NCBI GenBank assembly: GCA_029934195.1
Contig: JAOZMQ010000244.1
Coordinates: forward strand, 1-5,209
DNA length: 5,209 bases
Origin: Candidatus Cloacimonadota bacterium
Lineage (GTDB): Bacteria; Cloacimonadota; Cloacimonadia; Cloacimonadales; JAOZMQ01
Reading direction: 5' to 3'
Under the pieces are notes generated by a model. It worked only from the letters and a program-made list of their open reading frames with translations. It was not told where the DNA came from and did no database searches. Below are positions 1 to 3,500 of this stretch, piece after piece. The position numbers were made by a program, and so were the translations under genes. Each line of letters begins with the position of its first letter. Position 1 is the first letter of the stretch.

Positions 1-56
1 TTTCGAGATTTCCTTTTAATATTTTAATGTGACCTAATAATTTAATCAACAATTTA

Positions 57-168
57 CCTTTGCGTTCTTCCCTTTGCGACTTTGCGAAAAAATAATTTCT
101 TTTTACGCAAAGTAAAATGGGTACATTTTTAAAACGAGTACGTTTTTAAAGAAAAGAGACCGCAAAGG
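57..168. repeat. CTTTGCG short repeats in both orientations, with a hairpin
   Basis: The 8-mer CCTTTGCG occurs at 57-64 and 71-78 and its variant ACTTTGCG at 79-86. The reverse complement CGCAAAG(T/G) occurs at 106-113 and 161-168. The third forward copy and the first inverted copy form a stem: 79-86 pairs with 106-113 and 87-91 (A5) pairs with 100-104 (T5), with A105 bulged and an eight-base loop. Similar CTTTGCG-rich intergenic repeats are something I recall from FCB-group genomes, but I cannot verify identity here. No T run follows on either strand, so a classical terminator is unlikely. Confidence 0.6.
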
Positions 169-247
169 AAAACGAGTACGTTTTTTAAAGGAAAACGAGT
201 ACGTTTTTAAAGGAAAACGAGTACAGTTCTGGAGAATGTGTACATTC
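116..247. repeat. Array of GTAC-centred 22-23-bp repeats
   Basis: AAAACGAGTAC occurs four times, beginning at 131, 169, 192 and 214. The first three continue into GTTTTT(T)AAAG; the fourth diverges after GTAC. The last three copies are tandem with 23- and 22-bp periods and are joined by GG; the first is set off by a 15-base insert containing CGCAAAG. Degenerate copies flank the array (GGGTACATTTTTAAAA at 119-134 and GAATGTGTACATTC at 234-247). Each full copy is itself an imperfect inverted repeat, AAAACG-AGTA-CGTTTT. The array could be an intergenic repeat family, a multi-site operator, or iteron-like DNA; nothing in the window decides between these. Confidence 0.7.
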
Positions 248-285
248 CGAGAAAAGAAATTAAAATTCATCATTCATTTGTGTCT

Positions 286-414
286 ATGAGAAATCAATCA
301 AGAGACTATTTTAAAAACTGGGGTCATTTTAAAATCTATGAAGTCAGGTATTCTGAACTCACTTACGGAAAAATTGGCGAGGGTGTGCCACTTATTAATG
401 GAACAATATTTTAA
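286..414 (+). CDS. Possible small ORF, 42 codons, doubtful
   Basis: An ATG at 286 opens 42 codons ending in TAA at 412, giving a polar, aromatic-rich peptide that starts MRNQSRDYFK and ends LINGTIF. The frame is open from 211, so a longer form from a GTG at 238 or 280 is possible. There is no Shine-Dalgarno before the ATG, no signal peptide or membrane segment, and I recognise no family. It shares the frame of the large gene, separated from it by two stops. It may be a remnant of a degraded gene or chance. It is listed because it is the only open stretch of note in the 483 bases before the peptidase gene. Confidence 0.2.
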   Translation: MRNQSRDYFKNWGHFKIYEVRYSELTYGKIGEGVPLINGTIF

Positions 415-456
415 TTAGATGTAAATTGCAAAGTAATTGGAATTAAATTTGCGTAG

Positions 457-476
457 TCCTTGTTTCAAAACAAGGA
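457..476 (+). promoter_or_regulatory. Inverted repeat masking the ribosome binding site
   Basis: TCCTTGTTT (457-465) and AAACAAGGA (468-476) are perfect reverse complements, separated by CA. In RNA this would fold as an 8-bp stem with a TCAA loop (the innermost T-A pair opens). The right arm contains the AAGGA of the Shine-Dalgarno, and the TCCTT of the left arm acts as an anti-Shine-Dalgarno. The pairing is seen directly; a role in limiting translation until the stem melts or is bound is inference. The stem is not followed by a T run, so it is not an intrinsic terminator. A DNA operator is the other possibility. Confidence 0.6.
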
Positions 477-477
477 G
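472..477 (+). promoter_or_regulatory. Shine-Dalgarno sequence of the C25 peptidase gene
   Basis: AAGGAG lies six bases before the ATG at 484, an ideal spacing. It decides the start: an in-frame TTG at 460 and the ATG at 520 (residue 13, inside the signal peptide) have no such support. A strong Shine-Dalgarno is uncommon in Bacteroidota, so it argues for another FCB lineage. Five of its bases (472-476) fall inside the right arm of an inverted repeat and could be masked in the mRNA. Confidence 0.85.
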
Positions 478-483
478 ATTATA

Positions 484-543
484 ATGAAAAAAACAATTGT
501 CGTTCTATTTAGTCTGATGCTTTTAACTTCCTTTCTATCAGCA
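484..543 (+). other. Signal peptide of the C25 peptidase (residues 1-20)
   Basis: The N-terminus has two lysines (K2, K3), then a hydrophobic core from I5 to L18, then a small-residue cleavage site at L-S-A20 before T21-P22. This is a classical Sec signal without a lipobox cysteine. It would bring the protein to the periplasm, where the C-terminal sorting domain would take over for outer-membrane passage. Confidence 0.88.
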
Positions 544-3500
544 ACTCCGTGGGTTAGCTTTTCCAGCTCAACTCCATCGGATGCTATTGTAGAAGTTGAA
601 CAATCAGATGCTTCCGGTATCACTCTTAATGTTACAATTCCCGGAATGTATGTAAAAACTGTCACTGAAAATGGTGAAGAATTTCAGCATATTGAACTCA
701 CAGAATTCCGCAATACAAATGAAATTGGTAAGCCACAACTTCCTATGATATCAGAACTTATTGGTATCCCAAATAATCAAAATATCAAAGCAAGTATTAT
801 TAGCTCGCAAAAAAGAACTTTTACAAATTATAACGTATTCCCATTTCAAACTCCAGAAAAAGATATTAAAAATGGTAAAGTTGATAAGTTTGTAATTGAC
901 AACAATTTTTACAATTCAGCAGAAATTTTCCCTGAAAATCAGCTTGTCTTAGATTCTCCATCAATTTGGAGAGACGTAATGATTTCAGGATTACATTTTG
1001 TACCTTTTAGTTTTGACCCATCAAATAGAGAACTTATTGTTACAACAGAAGCAAAAATCAGAATTGAATTTGTAGGAATTAATTCAGAATTAACCCTTAC
1101 AAAGGACAAAGTTTTATCTCCTGATTTTTATAATTTATATAACTCAGCAGTTTTAAATTTCCAAGATCTTGATTATAGCATAAGTCGAACTGATGATCCG
1201 GGAATCAAATATCTTATCATCACTAATACAGGTGCTGTAGATCATATTCAATCTTTTGTTGATTGGAAAAATCAACAGGGATTCAAAGTTGAAGTAAGAA
1301 CTCTTGAAGCCGGATTTAATCAACCTCAGCACTTTAAAACATATATTTCTCAACTTTATAATAGTGACGGTCTTGAATATGTTTTAATGGTTGGAGATGC
1401 TTATCCAAACGGTGGAAATAATGGCGGACCAGATGACGTGCCAATGTATTATTGGAATCCGGCAGGTGAAGATGCTTCTTATTCCGATACTTGGTATGTA
1501 TGCCTCGATGGAGCTGATGATCATTATGCAGATTTGGCAATTGGTCGTTATACTTATGATAATTATACAGAGCTTGAACTTCAAATGCAAAAAACTTTAG
1601 ATCATTATCTTGCTCCTGATGCCAGTTCAGATTGGGCAGAGAATACCATTCTTGTTGCTCATGAACAAGATTATCCACAAAAATATACTCAGTGTAAAGA
1701 AGAAATTAGAAATTATAATTATGCAATTCAAACTCCTGTAAGTACAACCTGTTATGGTGGAGCTGGTGCAACAAATAATGATATTATTGATTTCATTAAT
1801 GATACTTCTTGTGGAATCTTCAATTATCGAGGACACGGAAGTGCTACTGAATTTTGGGAATGGGGACCTTCCGGTAGTTTTACAGCGACTCACGTAAATC
1901 AACTACAGAACGAGAACAAATTATTTGTCCTTTTTGATGTTTGCTGTGATAATATGGATATTGTTGCCTATAATGGAAATTGTCTTACAGAATCATTTAT
2001 GAAACATGAAAATGCTGCAGTTGCAGTAAACGGTGCTATTATTCCTTCTTATACTATTCCAAACCATGATTATGATAAAGAAATGTATAAAGCTGTTTTT
2101 CATGAAGGTATCCATAATATTGGTTATGTTACGAATTTTGCAAATGTTACTGTTTTAAATGTACATGGTACGATTGGACGCTCAAATGTAAGAACTTATC
2201 TCTGGCTTGGAGACAGCTCTCTTGAACCTTGGACTCTTCAACCATCAAATCTTAATGTCTCACATGACGGTCAACTTTTCCTTGGATTATCATCTTTTGA
2301 TGTTACCGTAATGGGAAATAATGGTCCGATAGAAAATGGAAGAGTATGTGTTAGTAATGAGCAAGGAACAATTTATGGAGTTGCTTTTTCAGATGCTTCT
2401 GGTTTAGCTCATATTGAGTTTGACTCTCCAATTCAAGATCCGGGAAATGTTAATGTTACAGTTACTTCACATAATTATTTACCTTCTATTTCTGTAATTC
2501 CAGTTATTCCTCAAGAAGGACCTTATGTTGTTCATTCATCACATTTAGTGAATGATATTGCTGGAAATAATAATGGTGTTGTTGATTATGGTGAATCAAT
2601 TGAATTGACTGTTGCTGTAGAAAATGTAGGCATCCAAAATGCTACAAACGTGATTGTTACACTTACTACACCAGATCCTTATACAAATATTACAGATAAT
2701 ACAGAAAATTATGGATTAGTACCAGCTGGCGGAACAATTTCTATTAATGATGCTTTTGCATTTGATGTAGATTGGGATGTTCCAGATGGTCATTATATCC
2801 AATTTATTTTAACAGCAACTGATGGAACAGATGTTTGGGAAAGCACTTTATCAATTCCAGTACAAGCTCCAATTCTTGAATTTGAGTCTTTCTTAATTGA
2901 TGATTCAATGGGAAACAATAATGGAAAATTTGATGTTGGTGAAACTATTAATATTGAAGCTACAATTGGCAATGTTGGTCATAGTAATGCTGATGAGGTT
3001 GAAACTTTGCTTTCCACTTCATCTCAATATATTACAATTGATAACGGCTCAGTGACAATTGGAGATCTCAACGGTGAAGATTCTGCTACTGCAACATTTA
3101 CCGTTACTTCTTCTCAAAACACACCAAACGGACATTATGCTAATTTTAATGTAGAAATTTCTGCATTACATGATTTGTTGGCAAATGGAGAATTTAATAT
3201 TGTTGTTGGACAAATTCCAGTAGCGATAATTGATCTTGATGGTAACAGTAATTCTGCTCCGGAAATGGAAACTGCTTTTGAAGAAATTGGTATTCCAGTA
3301 GAAGTTTTGACAAGTATTCCAACTGATCCAAATTTGTATTCTTCTATCTTCCTATGTCTTGGAATTTACAGTAATAATCATGTTCTGTCAAGTGCTGAAG
3401 GTACAATTTTTGCCGACTATCTTAATAATGGTGGAAATCTTTATATGGAAGGTGGAGACACTTGGTATTACGATTCTTCTACACCTGTTCATGCAATGTT

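Larger units (their letters stand above)
1..483. other. Intergenic region upstream of the C25 peptidase
   Basis: No convincing gene lies here. All three forward frames close early in the first 40 bases, so no clear 3' end of an upstream gene is seen. The stretch holds the CTTTGCG repeats, the GTAC-centred array, a weak 42-codon ORF and the hairpin over the ribosome binding site. Bases 1-56 and 415-456 are AT-rich without recognisable structure. No tRNA, riboswitch or intrinsic terminator was recognised. Confidence 0.6.

Noticed and set aside
79..113. Hairpin as an intrinsic terminator for an upstream gene
   Set aside because: The stem is AT-rich with a bulge, and no T run follows on either strand; no upstream coding region is visible to be terminated.
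116..247. CRISPR array
   Set aside because: The repeats are nearly contiguous (22-23-bp period) with no unique spacers of 25-40 bases and no cas genes in the window.
444..451. TAAATTTG as a Bacteroidota-type -7 promoter element
   Set aside because: The box fits TAnnTTTG, but there is no TTG at the required distance (about 19-21 bases) upstream, so the support is too thin for a promoter call; mentioned only as context for the hairpin.
480..485. Perfect TATAAT matching a sigma-70 -10 box
   Set aside because: It overlaps the start codon at 484-486, and no -35-like sequence lies 16-18 bases upstream, so it cannot drive this gene; it arises from the ATA-ATG context.
465..665. 66-codon ORF on the - strand covering the start of the peptidase gene
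   Set aside because: It overlaps the signal peptide and propeptide codons; the hydrophobic end is merely the complement of the signal peptide coding sequence and ribosome binding site.
1334..1678. 114-codon ORF on the - strand
   Set aside because: It lies wholly inside the C25 catalytic coding region; its His/Asn/Leu-rich sequence is what reverse reading of this AT-rich gene gives, and it has no recognisable domain.
1627..1902. 91-codon ORF on the - strand
   Set aside because: It is antisense to the catalytic His region of the peptidase, with Ile/Ser-rich low-complexity composition from complemented codons; there is no independent support.
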